From Vanilla planifolia (lineage: Eukaryota; Streptophyta; Magnoliopsida; Asparagales; Orchidaceae): a stretch of DNA of 64,000 nt. This document shows positions 1 through 15,400 of the stretch, piece after piece (within the stretch, counting starts at the first letter, position 1; each line of letters starts with the position of its first letter). Location of the stretch: assembly GCA_023846275.1 (NCBI GenBank), contig CM043869.1:19005501-19069500 (forward strand), given 5' to 3'. Under the pieces are notes generated by a model that was given only the letters and a program-made list of their open reading frames with translations, did not search any database and was not told the origin of the DNA. Made by a program: the position numbers and the translations under genes.

Positions 1-2069
1 ATCTTATTTTAGCTTTGAAATCTATTTAATTAATTTTGAAATAGTAATATAAAATTATTTATTGCTATGTCACTTTTGTACATCTTATTGCACATTCATC
101 TCAATATTTAGTTTAATACATCAAACATTGATTGACTCAAGTCGATGAGTTTTATCAAATTACATATTCATCTGTTCGTATCTAAATATTCTATTTTTGT
201 TGTTTTTGGTATGCTTTATTAAACTTTTTTAGTCATACTTATTTTGACATTCAAGGATGTTATAATTGATCACTTTATTACCACAGTGTGCAACTATCTC
301 TTACATTTTAACTCATTTCTTTAGATGTTTCTTTTTGATTTAGCAATATTATTATAAAATAGAAATTTTCCTCTTATGCGACATTTAAATCATTGTGAAT
401 TGGTCATATTACGTTGTTTCAATTTATATTATTTCAGCTGTTACATATTTTTAACTTTATATTAAATTAATAATTTATTATTATTATATTTTGTTCCTAA
501 CATGACCATTTAATTAATATTAAAATAATGATTTATTATTCTACATACTTTTTTTTAAAATTTATAATTGTTACAAACATTAACTAATAAAGAGACAAGT
601 AGATAACTAAACTTGTGCCCATGATCTTTTACGAATTAAAAAGTTATTTTTATTATTTTAAAAAAAATTGAATATTTTTGTCACATATTATGAGGCATTT
701 TAACTCATATCTTGTTTTACCATTGAGAATAATACGCTCAAGCTTCATCATATATGTGAACACAACCATCCTATATAATTGAACTCATTTATTCAAAATT
801 TTTCTTTTATCTCATTGTATTTCTATGTAATACAAAATTAATTATTTATACTCATTTACTTGTAGAATTCATAGTAATTTTTTTGCAAGCCTCATCGAGA
901 TGAAAAAGGTCTTTAGACTCTTCTGGAGATGCCCATCCAAGTGAAAATTCATATTTATATTTTTTTAATGTTTATCTATGATTTTAGCATGTATTTTGAT
1001 ATATCTAGTTTTTAAATTGTTTTATGATTGAGAATTAATTATGTTTTATTATTATGAAACTATTATACTCCACTTATGTAATCTTTACATCATATTGATT
1101 GTGATTTATTACATTATCTCAATTTATCTCATTTTTGCATTAATATGTATTTCCTTAGCATTAAAAAAACATTTTTTGATTACTTTTTCTTATTTAATTT
1201 TTTAGTTTGTAGTATTTCTAGAAGAGGTCAAATTGAGTCAAAGAAAATGTCACTAGACTTCTCTCATTGATATTTATGCAACTAAATACTTATTTGCTTA
1301 TTTTTAAAAATAGCTTTTATGGTTTTGGCATGTTTTTCTAGGCAAATAGATTCATTCTTAATTTGATAATCAAGAATGTCACAATCGATCTCATTTTTAT
1401 CATAGAATACAATATTCCCATGCATTTTAAGTCATTTCTTCAAAGTTTTTGTTTTGATTTTGGTTATATAACTAAATAATTCTAATTTTATTTTTTATGA
1501 CCTTTACATCACATTGATGAATTATATTATATTTCCTTAATTTATCTATTTTCATCTTTAACATGTAATTACTTTATTGTCTAAGTTTATTTACTTTGGT
1601 AATTCGTAATAATTCAAAATAAGATATAATATAGATGAAAACAAATGTGATTGTATTCTTATTGTATCCTATCAAAATAAGTACTCATTTCTATATCTTT
1701 ATATACTTTATTATCCTATATTTTTATATGTTTTAAGAGATATTATGATTCATTATAGATTTAATGATCAAGTATTAACACTGTATTATCATAGTATCTA
1801 AAATAAAAACTTTTTCATACAATTTATGTCATTTTTTTCAATTTTTTAGTTTGATTTGGTTATATTATTATGAAACTAAATTTTTTTTCATGTAACATTT
1901 ATATTCATTTATTTTCATTATATTACAATTATTCAATTCATTTTATTTAAATCTAACATATATTTAATTAATAATAAATTAATCATTAATTAATATTTTT
2001 GTTTGTTTAATTTTTTAAATCATAAGAATTCCAAATAAGGTTTGATCTAGACCAAATAAGCATTATTGG

Positions 2070-2085
2070 GCTCATCTAAATGAGC
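2070..2085. other. Dyad motif 1 of the array I unit (clear example)
   Basis: GCTCAT and ATGAGC form a 6-bp inverted repeat around a 4-nt CTAA loop. The same position in many other units reads like CTCAT-CTCG-ATGAG or a one- or two-base variant (for example near 5,195 and 30,605). No function is known; the repeated symmetry is what can be seen. Confidence 0.6.
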
Positions 2086-3200
2086 TCTATCAAATTTAAA
2101 ATTTATTTCTTGATTTTAAAATATTCTTATTTTCTAAACGTTTCGCATGCATTTTGAAGCATTTTGTTTAATACCTAATTCGAAGGTCATGGTATTACAA
2201 TTGCTTTTCTTAATAGCATAGAATGCATGTTTCCTATATAATTTATCTTAATTATTTAAGCTTCTTATTTTAATTAGGTTATATCACTATGGTATGCTAA
2301 ATCTTTTCTCATGTGATATTTACATCATTTTGATTTGCTAATAATACATTGCTTTTTCTAGTAAGCTCCACTCAAAGAAAAAAGAGACATCATTGAACTC
2401 ATCTCAACGAGTTTTATCCAATTAAATATTTTTTATTATATTTTTTAAAATATTTTATTTTTATGATTTTGGCATGCTTTATTAAATATTTTGATTCATT
2501 GATGATTTTTTTATGTATGATGTTACAATTGATGCCCTTAATAGCTTTAAATGTAATAGTCTCATTATATTTAATTTATTTCTTTTAATTTTTTGCTTTA
2601 AATTAGTTATACTACTATAAAACTCAAATTCTCCTATCACATGAACTTTATCTAACTTCTACTTTATTATATTACATTATTTTAATTAATCTCATTTTTT
2701 ACTTAATATATATTTACTTTAAATTAAATTAATAATTTACTATAATTTATGTATATTTATTTTTTAAATTGGTAATGATTTGCAAGGATGACTAGTGGTG
2801 CCTGAATAAGCATCGTTGGACTTATTCTAATGACCTCTACCTTATTAAAAAAAACTTTTCTATGAATTTTAAATATTTTATTTTCTATTGCTTTAGCCAC
2901 ATCATGTGATATTTTTATTTATATAATATTTGATGATTGGGAATATTATATAAAATCTGCTTAATATCTTTGAATACACTTTGACCATATAATTTATCTT
3001 ATTTTTTTGAAAATTATCACCTTAAATTAGTTATACTACTATGTTACTCTAATCCTCCTCTGATGTGTGCTTTATATCGATTTCATTTGGTTATATTATG
3101 TTGCTTCAATGTTTTGTATTTTAGTTTTAATATGTATTTACTTAATTTTATAATTAAATAATTTACCTTAATTTAAAATTTTATTAGTTTGGTAATTTCT

Positions 3201-3770
3201 AGTAATTGTAAAAGAAGTCTATTCGAGAAAACACAAAAATTGTTAGACTCAACATGATGAACTTTATGTAATAAAATATTTAGTTTTTAATATTTCACTC
3301 AATCCCCCAATCAACTTTGAAAGCTGGTTTCTAATAAAATTTATCTTATTTTTTAATTTTTTAATTTATTTTGTTATAATAATATGAAAATTTCAATCTT
3401 CTCCCTTATGATGTTTACATTGCTTTAGTTTGATTATATTACATTGCATCAATTTATCTTATTTCATCATTAAAATATTTGTAGTAATTGTAAATGAAGT
3501 CTAATCTAGAAAACACAAAAATTATTAGAGTCGACATGATGAACTTTATTTAATAAAATATTTAGTTTTTAATATTTCGCTCAATACTCTTAATAACTTT
3601 GAAAGCTAGTTTCTCATAAAATTTGTCTTATTTTTTAACTTCTTTTGCATCTATTTTGTTATAATAATATGAAAATTTCAATCTTTTCCCAGGTGATGTT
3701 TACATTGCTTTAATTTGATTATATTACATTTCATCAGTTTATGTTATTTCATCATTAATATATCTATTTA
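3201..3770 (+). repeat. 282-bp tandem duplication inside array I
   Basis: AGTAATTGTAAA at 3,201 recurs at 3,483, and the following ~280 bp of both copies match closely, including GAAAACACAAAAATT, GATGAACTTTAT and ATTTAGTTTTTAATATTTC. Each copy is a shortened unit of the ~0.4-kb family. The similarity is much higher than between ordinary neighbours, so this is a later local duplication. Confidence 0.85.
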
Positions 3771-5302
3771 GCTAATATAAAAGCTATAATTTATTATTTT
3801 TAAGCTTATTTAATTTATTACTTCATCACAATTCCAAATGAGGTATTATTAAGAAAAAAAACAAACCTTACTAAACTTATCTTGAAAAGCATTATCCAAT
3901 TCTAATGTCTTAGCTCATTTTATGAGATATTTTCATTCTTATTTCATGTGATGATCAAGGATGTCACACTTAATCTCTTTAGTATCTAAGAATTTAACAT
4001 TTCTATGCAATTTATTTCATATATTCAAAATTTTTTATTTTAATTTAGTTATATTACTTTGTAACTCTCTTTTTTGTTTCATGTAACCTTTACACTGCTT
4101 TGATTTTTATATATTTTATTCTCTAATTTATGCCAATTTAGCATTAATTATTTTAACTTAATTTTAAAATAATATGTTATTATTATTTTGTTTATTTATT
4201 TTTTTAATTTACAATAATTTAAATTGATTATCAATTAAAACTAAAAAAATTTTGATAGCATCTCGATGAGCTCTATCTTATTTAATAATTATTTTAATAT
4301 TTTCATATATTTTCATTAAGGATGTTACATTTTATATGTCTAGTTTCTTGGGGTGTAACTTTCCTGTATAATATTTCTCATTTTTTAATTTACCACATTG
4401 AGTTTTTTTTATTACTTTGAAATTAAAAAATCTCCTTTTAATTATAATATATATACATTTAATATTATAAAAATGATTTTTTTATGCTTATTTAACTGCG
4501 TACTTTGTACGAACTCCAAATGAGATATATTTGACATGTAACAATGGTCATTACACTCATCGAATTAACCTCTAGCCAATTAAGTATTAATGTTAAATTT
4601 TTTAAATATTTTATTTTCCATGGCTTTAATCAGTTTTATAAGATATTTTGATTCGTACATAATTTAATGATTGATGATGTTAAACAACATCTTTATAGTA
4701 TCATGTAATGTGCATTTCTAATATAATTAATTTCATATCTCCAAATCTTCAAAGGTTTAGGGTTTTTTTGTTGTTTTAATAAGTAAATTTTTAATCTCTT
4801 ATAATGTTACATTTACATCACATTGATATAGCTATATTACATTACTCTAATTTATCTTATTTAACCTTTAATTTATATTCACTTAAAAATTAAAAAATAA
4901 TTTAGTAGTAACTTTGTTTATTTAATTTTATAATCTAGTATTTATGTTATTTCTTCTATTTTTTGTTTGATTTCAATATATTAGTATCAAACTTTATTCT
5001 TATTTTCTTGTGACTTATACATTACTTTGATTTGCGTATATTATACTGCTTAATTTTATACTAGTTTAGCTTTAATTTATAATACTTAATACTAAAATAA
5101 TTTATTAAAATTATCTACATTTTTTTATTTTTTTTTATTTTATGGTAATTCCAAACCATTTTTTATTAGGACAAAAGAAAAAATGTTGAGGTCATTTCAA
5201 TGAGCTCCATCCCATCAAATATTCATTGTTGTCTTTTTAGGTATTTTATTTTTTCATTTTGGCACATTTTATGTGTCATTTCAATTCATAACTCATTTGA
5301 TT

Positions 5303-5323
5303 ATCGAGGATGTTACACTCGAT
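5303..5323. other. Dyad motif 2 of the array I unit (clear example)
   Basis: ATCGAG and CTCGAT form a perfect 6-bp inverted repeat around 9 nt (GATGTTACA). Many units keep the block as GATCGAG...CTCGATC with small changes (for example 18,569-18,591 with one G.T pair, and near 34,955). It lies about 100-110 bp after dyad 1. Confidence 0.6.
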
Positions 5324-8300
5324 CACCATAATATCTTGTAATGCAACTTTTGTTTTATAATTTATTCTTTTTTACTTTTCTACCTTAGTTTTGTTGTACT
5401 ACATGAATTTCTAAAACTCCTCTCTTATCATTTTATTTTGTCTTGATTTGTTTTTGTTACATTGCTTCAATTTATCACATCATTTTTAATTTATATTTAG
5501 GTAATGTTGAAATATTAATTTATTATTATTTATCCTTATTTTCTTTGGTATTTTGTGGTACCTCAGAATGAGGCCTAATATAAATGAAACAAACATTGTT
5601 CGACTAGTGTAAAGAGCTCTATCTAATAAAATATTCAATTTACTATTTTTACATGTTTTATTTTCTATGAATTTTGTGCATTTTATGAGATATTTCTTTT
5701 CTTTCCAATTTTGTAGTAAAGGATGCTACACTCCTTCTCTTAGAAATTAAACGGTAGGACCGATTAAAACGCAACAAACATGATTTGAATTGTCATGACG
5801 AGTTCAATGGAGTTAAATATTCCTTTTCAAAATTGTGCATTTTTTATTTTTAATAGATTTGGCATGATTTATAGGACACTTCTTGTTTTCTTGATTTCGA
5901 GGTCAAGGATTCTATATTTGATCTTATTTATACCATGGAATGAAACTTTCATTGATGATTTATCTCTTTTGTTCAAATTTTCTCTTTTATTTTATTATAT
6001 TACTATGAACTCTAATTGTCCTCTCTTCTTACATTAATATCAAGGTAATAACTTTTTTGTTTAATCTTAATTAATTTATTATTTCATAGTAATTTTAAAT
6101 GTGGTCCAGTTCACATTATGCAAATATTGTTTGGCAAAGTTGATGAGCTTTATCAAATAAAATATTTATTTCAATAATATTAAATATTTTATTTTTGATT
6201 ATTTCAGCATATTTATTATAGATTTGGATTCATAGTAGATTTAATAATTAAGGATGGCACACTCAATCATTTTTATATCTTGTAATGAGACATTTGTGTG
6301 CAATTTATTCTTATTTTTTAGAATGTCTCGCTTAGGTTTTGTTATATTTCTATGTAACTATAAATCTCCTTTTATGTGAACATTACATTACTATGACTTT
6401 TATACATTACATTGCTTAAAGTTATCTCATTTTAGTTTTCATTTTGATTTTCTTGATAATAAAATAATAATATATTATAAATTATGCTTTTTTAATCTCT
6501 TTAATTTACAGTAATTCCAATCGAGGTCCAACAAAGATATTTCAATCCATACTAATTTGATGGCTAAGGATGTAAAACCTTATCTCCTTAGTAATTTGAA
6601 TGCTAATTTAATATATAATTTTTCTTATTTTTTTCAAAGTTCATGTCCTTATTTTCTTATATTACTATGTAATTATAATCTCTACTCGTGTGTCTTTTCC
6701 AAGTCTATAATTTGGTTATCTATATTACTTCAATTTCCCTTATTTTAATTATGATATATATTTAGTTAATATTATGAAAAATTAATTCTTGATTATTTAT
6801 GCTTATTTACTTTGGTAATTTGATGTAATTCAAAAGGGTCAAACAAAAACAAAACAAATGCCGTTGGGTTCATCATTACAACCTTTATCAAATCAAATAA
6901 GAATTTTTATTTTTAAGATATTATATTTCTTAGTATTTTCATATGATTTACAAGATTTTTGTATTCTTATCTAATTTGACAATCGAGAATGATGTTCTCG
7001 ATCTCCTTATATCTTGAAATGCAACTTTCCCATAAAATTTGTCACAATTCTACAAATAATTTGCTTTGTTTAGTTTGGTTATTATGTCACTCTAAATCTC
7101 ATTTCATATCTTCCTTGTGTTGTTATGACTTGGTTATAGTACATTGCTATAATTTATCTTATTTCAACTTTAATATATATTTACTAAGTATAAAGTAGTA
7201 ATGTATTATTATTAGGCTTATTTCCCTTGTTAATTCATAGTAATAATGTATTAATATTTTTTAATATTTTTATTTTCTTGTTTTTGGCATGTTTTAGGAG
7301 ACATTTTTATTCACATCTAGTTCGATTGTCGAGAAGGTTTCACATGATCTTGTTAGTATCTTGGAATGCAACTTTCCCAAATACTTTATTAAATTTATCA
7401 ACTTTTTTGCTTAACTTTTGGTGTATTGTAATGGTCTAATTCTTCTCTCATGTGATCTTTACATTGCTTTGATTTGGTTATATTATAATTTTTTTGTTTA
7501 ACTCATTTTATCTTTAATGCATATTTATTTAATATAAAAAATAATAGATTATTTTTTATGATAATTTAATTCTATTCAAAACAATTCCAATTAAGGTCTG
7601 ATCAAGATTAACCAAACATCATTAGACTCATCTTGACAAGCTCTCTCTAATTAAATATTCATTTTTATGATTTTAAGTATTTTTTAAGAATTTTTTAAGT
7701 ATTTTTACATTTTTATGAGATATTTTGATTCATTCTATATTTGTTGATAGATAATATTACACTCAATCTCTTTAGTTCTTGGAAAGAACATTTCTAGTGT
7801 AATATGTCTTATTTTTAATATTTTTCTTTTTAATTTAGATATATTACCTTATTATTTGAAATCTCCTTTAGTGTAACCTTCATATCACCTTGATTTACTT
7901 AAATTAATTAATTAAATTTATCTTTTTTTTAATTTTTTAACTTAATATTTTAAAAAATTATTTTGCTAATTTTTGTGCATTTTTTCTTTGGTAATTAATA
8001 TTAATTCCAAATAAAGATTAACCAAGATGAAACAATGGTCATTACACTCGTCTTGGTGTGTTCTACCTTATTAAATATTCATTTCTATGTTTTTTAAATA
8101 TTTTATACACTAAAGGTTTTACATAGTTCACTAAAAATTTCATTTTGTACGTTCAACCTACTTAGTACTTTGGCATACAACTTTATTATAAAATTTATCT
8201 CATTTCATCTATGTTTTCACTTTGATTTTTTAAGTTGTTATGTTACGCTAAATCTAACCTTATATTACTATTATCTCTTTTCAACATTATTATATACTTG

Positions 8301-9383
8301 ATATTAAATTTGTAATTTATTATTATTTATTCTTAGTAAGTTTTTTCATTCATAGATGTTCCTAACAAAGATCTATTATGCAAAAAATGTAGCCAACTCA
8401 TCTTGTAGTGGTCAAACAAATTAATTTTTATATTTTTAAATTTATTAGTTTTAATAGTTTCGACAAGCTTCATGAGACATCTCAATTAGTGAATGATTTT
8501 TATAATAGAAGATTTTACACTCAAATTCTTTAGTACATTAGAATGCAAATTTCTTGAACAATTTATCTCACTTTTTATAATTTTGTTGTTTTCATTTTGT
8601 TATATTGTTATGTAATAGTAAGTCTCATCTTAAATAACATTTACATCACTTTAATTTTGACGTTTTATATTGCTTAAATTTATCTCAATTTTTTAACATA
8701 TGATTACTTAACATATAAGATGATATTATTAATTATGATTAGTTTTTTTTTTGTAATGCATAGTAAATCCAATGGAGATCTGATCAAGATAAAACAAACA
8801 TAATTGGACTCATCTGGATGTGATTTCTCCATTCAAAGATTAATTTCTACAATATTTTATTTTCTTTTATTTTGATATTCTTTAAGAGAAATTTTTATTC
8901 ATTTCTCATTTGACTATTAAGGGTTTCATACTCGATCACTTCAATATCTTAGCATGCGTTTTATGGTATAATTTTTTCTAATTTTTTCAAACTTTTTGTT
9001 TTGATTTTATTGCATTACTATGAAACTCTAATTCCTCTCTTGTGTACCTTTTATATAATTTTGATTTGGTTATATTATATTATTTTAATATATCTCATTT
9101 TAGCTTAAGTACATATTTTCTTAGTATTAAAATAATAATGTACTATTATTTATGGTCATTTAAGTTGTACTAATTCTAAACAAGATTAGTAAAAGAAATA
9201 TATTTGGTCTTGTCTACATGAGCTCCAAGGAATTAAATATTCATTTTTAAATTTTTAAACATTTTAACTTCTAAGGTTTTGCACACTTTACAAGATTAGT
9301 AGAATCATACTAGATTTGATAATTGAAGATGTCATAATCGATCTATTTATTAACATTATTATTTATAACCTTTTTATAAGGTT

Positions 9384-9384
9384 T

Positions 9385-9419
<35 letters not shown>

Positions 9420-9421
9420 TT
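9384..9421 (+). repeat. (TTTA)n microsatellite
   Basis: About nine uninterrupted copies of TTTA/ATTT lie within an array I unit. They make a short open frame look repetitive; it has no coding meaning. Confidence 0.95.
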
Positions 9422-12400
9422 ACAATGAATCACTAATTCTCATCTCATGTGACCTTTACATTGATTTTGTTAATTTATATTCCTTTTTTAAATTTAACTC
9501 ATTTCAATATTATAATGTATTTACTTAACATTAAAATTATAAATAATTATTATTTATGCTTAGCTAATCCAAGAATTTTTGGTAATTCAAAATGTGTTAT
9601 TATCGTAACAAAATAAACGTCATCGTGCTCATCCTGACAAGCATTAATGAATTAAATATTTATTTTTTCTTTATTTTAGAAGCTTTTTCTAAGCTTTGGC
9701 ACATTTTATAAGACATTTTGAATTATACTACATTTGGAAATAGAGGATGTTATGTTTCATCACCATAGTATCTTGTAATGTTATTTTCCTTTAAAATTAC
9801 TTTACATTTTTCATGTTTTTCTTTTATTAAGTTATGTTACTATGTAAATCTAAATATGATCTAATGTGACCTTTACATCATTCTTATTTGGTTATATTAC
9901 GTTGCTTCAATTTATCTCATTTGACCTTTAGTGATTACTTTCTAATTATTAAAATAATAATTTACTCTTCTTTATGTTTTCTTACTTTGGTAATTTCTAG
10001 TAATTTTGAAAAAGATCTCATTTGAGACAAAAGAAATGTCATCCAAATTACCTCAACTAGTTCTATCGAATTATATATTCATTTATATATTTTTTTAAAA
10101 ACTTATTTTCTAAGAATTTGGCATACTTCAAAAGTAATTTTGATTCAAAGTTGATTCGATGAACAAACATGCTATATTCAATCTCCTTAAGATCCCTCAA
10201 TGCAACTTTCATATATAATATATCTCTTTCTTCAAATTATCTTTCTTTGATTTGTTTAAATTACTATAATATTCTAATTCTCCTTTAGTGTGAACATTAT
10301 AATACTTTGATTTGGTTATATTGAATTTTTTTAATTAATCAAAGTTTAGCATTAATATATAATTACATAATATTAAAATAATTATTTATTATAATTTTTG
10401 CAAATTTGATTTCTTAATTCATAGTAATTCCAATTGATTTTAGAGCAAGAAGAAATAAAAGTTAGTCAACTCATCTGAAAGAGTTCTACAAAATCATATA
10501 TTTATTTTTGTACTTTTAAAAAATTTAATTTTGTATAACTTTGGCATGTTTCATGAAACATTTTCATTCATATCTTATTTGATGTTCGTTATATCTTAAA
10601 ATGGAACTTAAACAATTTATCTTATTTCTTAAATTATTTCTCTTCGATTTGGTTATATTATGGTACAACTCAAAATCTCCTCTCTTTTAACCTTTACATC
10701 ATTTTGATTTGGTTATGTTGGATGGCTTCATTTAATCTCATTTTAGCTTTAATATATATTTTATTAATATTAAAATAATGATTTATTATTTTATTATATA
10801 TATTTTAGAAATTCTTAATAATTACAAATGAGAACCAATCGAGAAAAAATTATGATCATTACACTTTTCTTGATGAGCTCTACTTCATAAAATATTAATT
10901 TTTATTTTTTTAAACATTTTTTTGTAAGGATTTTTTTGTTTAATTTACATTTCAATTCATGTTTGATTTAATGATTAAGGTTGTTAAACTTAATCTACTT
11001 AATAAATTGAAATGCAATATTCTAGTACAATTGATCTTATTTATTCAAACTTTTTGATTAGATTTATAAGTTTACTATGTAACTCTAAATCTCCATAAGT
11101 GTAACCTTTATAATGTTCTGAAAAAGATACATCACATCTCCTCAATTTTACTTATTTCAACTTTAATATATATTTTATTAATATTAAAATAATAATTTGT
11201 TATTAATTATAAATTTATTTTATTTATTAATAATAATTCCAAATGAGATTTGATTGAGATGTAATTTAGTATTTTTTTTGTTTTATGATTTAACTTAAAT
11301 ACTTTCATATTTTATTTACTATTATTTTTATAGTTTTTCAAAGATTTTGATACATATTGGATTTTATGAGTGAGCATATTATCTAATATCTCCATATTAT
11401 CTTGGAGTGTAACTTTCCTGTATAATTTATTATATAAATTTAAATCTTTTTTCATGTAGCCTTTTCATCACCCTGATTTTGTTATATTATACTTTATAAA
11501 TTTATCTCATTTCAAGTTTAATATATATTTCCTAATTATTAACTAATTTTTTTACACTTTTGGGAGTGCAACTTTCTCGTATAGTTTGCCACATTTTCTT
11601 CTAATTTTTTGCTTTGATTTAGTATTATTATTGTTCAACACTAAGATGTCTCTTGTATGCCTTCTAAATAAATTTGTATATTTATATTGCATTGCTATTT
11701 ATCTTATTTCAATTTTAATAAACATTTATCAAACATTAAAAGGAAAATATGTTATTTTTCTTTGCTTACATAATTCATAGAAATTAAAATAAGGACTAAT
11801 CAAGAAGAAAAAAATGTTATCTAACTTATTTGATGAGCTTTATCCAACTATATATTTTTTATCTATTTAAATGTCTTATTTTTATTTTTCAAGATATCTT
11901 AGAAGACATTTTTATTTGTACCTAATTTGGTGATTGAGAGTATTACACTCAATCCCCTTAATATCTTAAAATATAATTTTTTTTTAAAATTTATTTTATT
12001 TTATCAAAATTTTTACTTTGATTTGATTTTATCATTTTTTTAACTCTAAATCTCATCTCATGAGACCTTCATATCCTTTTGATTTTATTATATTATATTT
12101 CCCCAATTTTGTTTCACATGATCTTCTTACTATAATTTCAAATTTCTCGTATTATTTATCTTTTTTTTATAGACTTTACTTTGATTTTATTATATTACTA
12201 TGTAGATCCAAACCTTCTCTCATATGATCATACCATTATATTTTTACACTATATTGCTTCACTTTATCTGGTTTTATTTTTAATATATATTTACTTCATA
12301 TTAAAATAATAATTTATTAATATTTATACTTATTTACTTCATTAATACATCATAATTCCAACAACGTCCAATCAGAATAAGAAAAATCAGTCGACTTGTG

Positions 12401-15400
12401 ACAATGAGCCATATTTAATTAGGTTTCATTTTGATATTTTAAAAAATATTCATCATTGCATTACATTTTTTGGATATATTACTTTTCTTGAGATTAACTT
12501 ATTTATTCTTTAATAAATATTTAGCTAAAATCAAAACAATAGTTATTTTTATTTGTGCTTATTTTTTACATTAGTACTTTGTTATAATTCAAAGTGAGGC
12601 TTGATTGATTTGAAGTAAACATCATTGTACATATCACAATGAACTCAATCCTTTTAAATATACATATATGTATGCTTAAATATTTTATGATTGATTATTT
12701 TGGCAAACATTATGACATATTTTGATTTGTGATTGAATTGACCATTGGGAATATTAGACACAATCTCTTTAATATCTTAGAATATAATTTTCTCATACAA
12801 TTGTCATTTCAACAAAGTTTTAACTTTAATTTTGTTTTTCACTATGTAACTCTAAATCAATTGTCACTCTAATTTTATATCATCTTGATTTAATTTGCTA
12901 TATTATTTTAATTTATCTCATTTTAGCTTAAATATATACTTAATTAATACTAAAAAATAATAGTTTTTTTATTTATATTTTTATTATTCATTAAAATTCT
13001 AAATGAGGCATAATCGGATGAAATAAATGTAGTTAGACTCTCCTTGACTAGTTTTATCTAATTATATTCTCAATTAGAGCATTTCATATATTTTATTCTT
13101 TATGGCCTTAGCTAGTTTACAAGACATTTCAATTCTTACCTTATTTAACAAAAAACATGCTACCATCGACCTGTACTACATCTTGAAGTATAACTCTCTC
13201 GTATAATTTATCTCATTTTTAAAGCTTTTTCTTTGATTTGGTTATATTTTTATGATATTCTAAATCTCTCCTTGTGTGATACTTTTCTCTGATTTTGTTA
13301 TCTTAAAAAACAAAAAGAAGCGAGTAACATTTACATCACTTTAATTTTGTTATATTACATTACTTCAATTTATCTTATTTTAGTATTAATATATATCTAA
13401 TTAACATTAAAGTAATAATTCATTTGTCTTTATGTCAATTTACTTTGATAATTTGCAATGATTACAAATGACGTCAGACCAAGAGGAAAAAATGTTGTCA
13501 AACTTGTCGCGATGAGTTTTGTATAGCAAGATATTCAACAAAGTTAGATTGCAATGAAATAAATATCATTGGGCTCATATCGATTAGCTCTACCTAACTA
13601 AATATTCATTACTTTATCTTTTAAGTATTTTATTTTCAAGGTTATTGGCATGCTTTATCATAAATTTTGATTTTTTTTTTGCATTATTTTATAATAGAAG
13701 ATGTTGCAATTAATCGCCTTAGTACCTTGGAATGCAACTTTCCCATCTAATATACCTTATTTTTTCAAATGTTTCATTTTGATTTAGCTATGTTACAATG
13801 TAACTTGACATGTCCTCTAATGCTAGCTTTGTTTTATATTGATTTAGTTATAATATATTGCTTCAATTTATGTCATTTTAGCATTCAATTATATTTATTT
13901 AAAAATTAAATTATAATTTTTTCATTTATGATTATTTACATTAGTTATTCATAATAATTCCAAATGAAGTCTAATTGGGATGACACAAATGTCATTTAAC
14001 TTATTATGATGAGTTCAAAATAATTTAATATTAATTTTGATTTCTTTGAGTTTTTTCCTTTTATTTTAGCATGTTATATGAGACATTTTTATGTTTGAGG
14101 ATGTTATAGTTAATCTCCTTGGTTTCTTCGCATGCAATTTTTTAAAAAAATTTATCTCATTTAAACAAATATTTTTCTTTGATTTCTTTATTTTACTTTT
14201 CATTAATTTATCTCAACTCATTTGTAATATTTATTTACATAAAAATAAACACATAATTTATGATTATTTTTGTTTATTTACTTTGGTAATAAATAAAAAT
14301 GCTATGAAAGGTACAAAAGAGAAGAATCAATCGGTATTGGATTCATCAAAACTAGCTTTATCAAAACAAATATTCGTTTTTATAGTTTTTTTTTTGAAGA
14401 TTTTATTTGCAAGAGTTTTGAAAATATTTATGAGATATTTTGATTTGTACTTGATTTAACTATTAAGGTTGTGACACTCATTATCCTTAGTACCCTAGAA
14501 TAAACTTTCATTTACAATTTATCTCATTTCTTTAAAATTATTTTTTCATTTTGTTATATTAGTTTTAAACTCTAATTCTCCACTCACATGAATTTTGCAA
14601 CACTTTTCTCCTTTCATATTATAAATTTTTGTTTATGTCATTTCAACTTTAGTATCTATTTATTTAATGCAAAAAAAATAATTATTTTCTTTACTTGTTT
14701 AATTTTGTAATTTATATTACTTGAAAGTAAGGTTTAATCAAGATGAAAAAATCATTCTAAGACTCGTCTTGATGGGCTCTATCTATAAAAAAAGCATTTC
14801 TATATATTTTTAAATATTTTATATTTAAAAATTTTGGCACATTTTATGAAACTTTTTATTCCCACTTTATTTGAGCAACAAGGAATTTATAATTTGTCTC
14901 TTCATATCATGGAATATAACTTCCCTCATACGTTTTTTGATTTCATTAGATATTTTACTTTTATCTATTTTTATACTACATAGCTGTAAACCTTCTGTTG
15001 TGTGACTTTTACATTGCAATGATTGTGTTATAGTATATTGCATCAATTTATCTTATTTCAACTATAATATATATTTAAATAATAATGAAATAATAACTTA
15101 TTAATATTTAAGCTTGTTTTCTCTTGTAGTTCAAAATAATTCTAAATGAGTTTCTGTTACAATAAAACAAACATCATTGGGCCCATCTCGATGAGTTTTA
15201 TGAAATTAAAAATTTATTTTATATTAAGAATATATTCCCAAGGCTTTACGATAATTTTGAGATATTTCAATTATTTTTATATATTTATTTTTTGCTTTTG
15301 AAAAGGTTTCACTTTGATTTGGTGATATTACAATGAAGCTCTAATTCCATTCTTATGTGACCTTTACATTATTTTAATTTTTTTATATTGGTTTCCTTCA

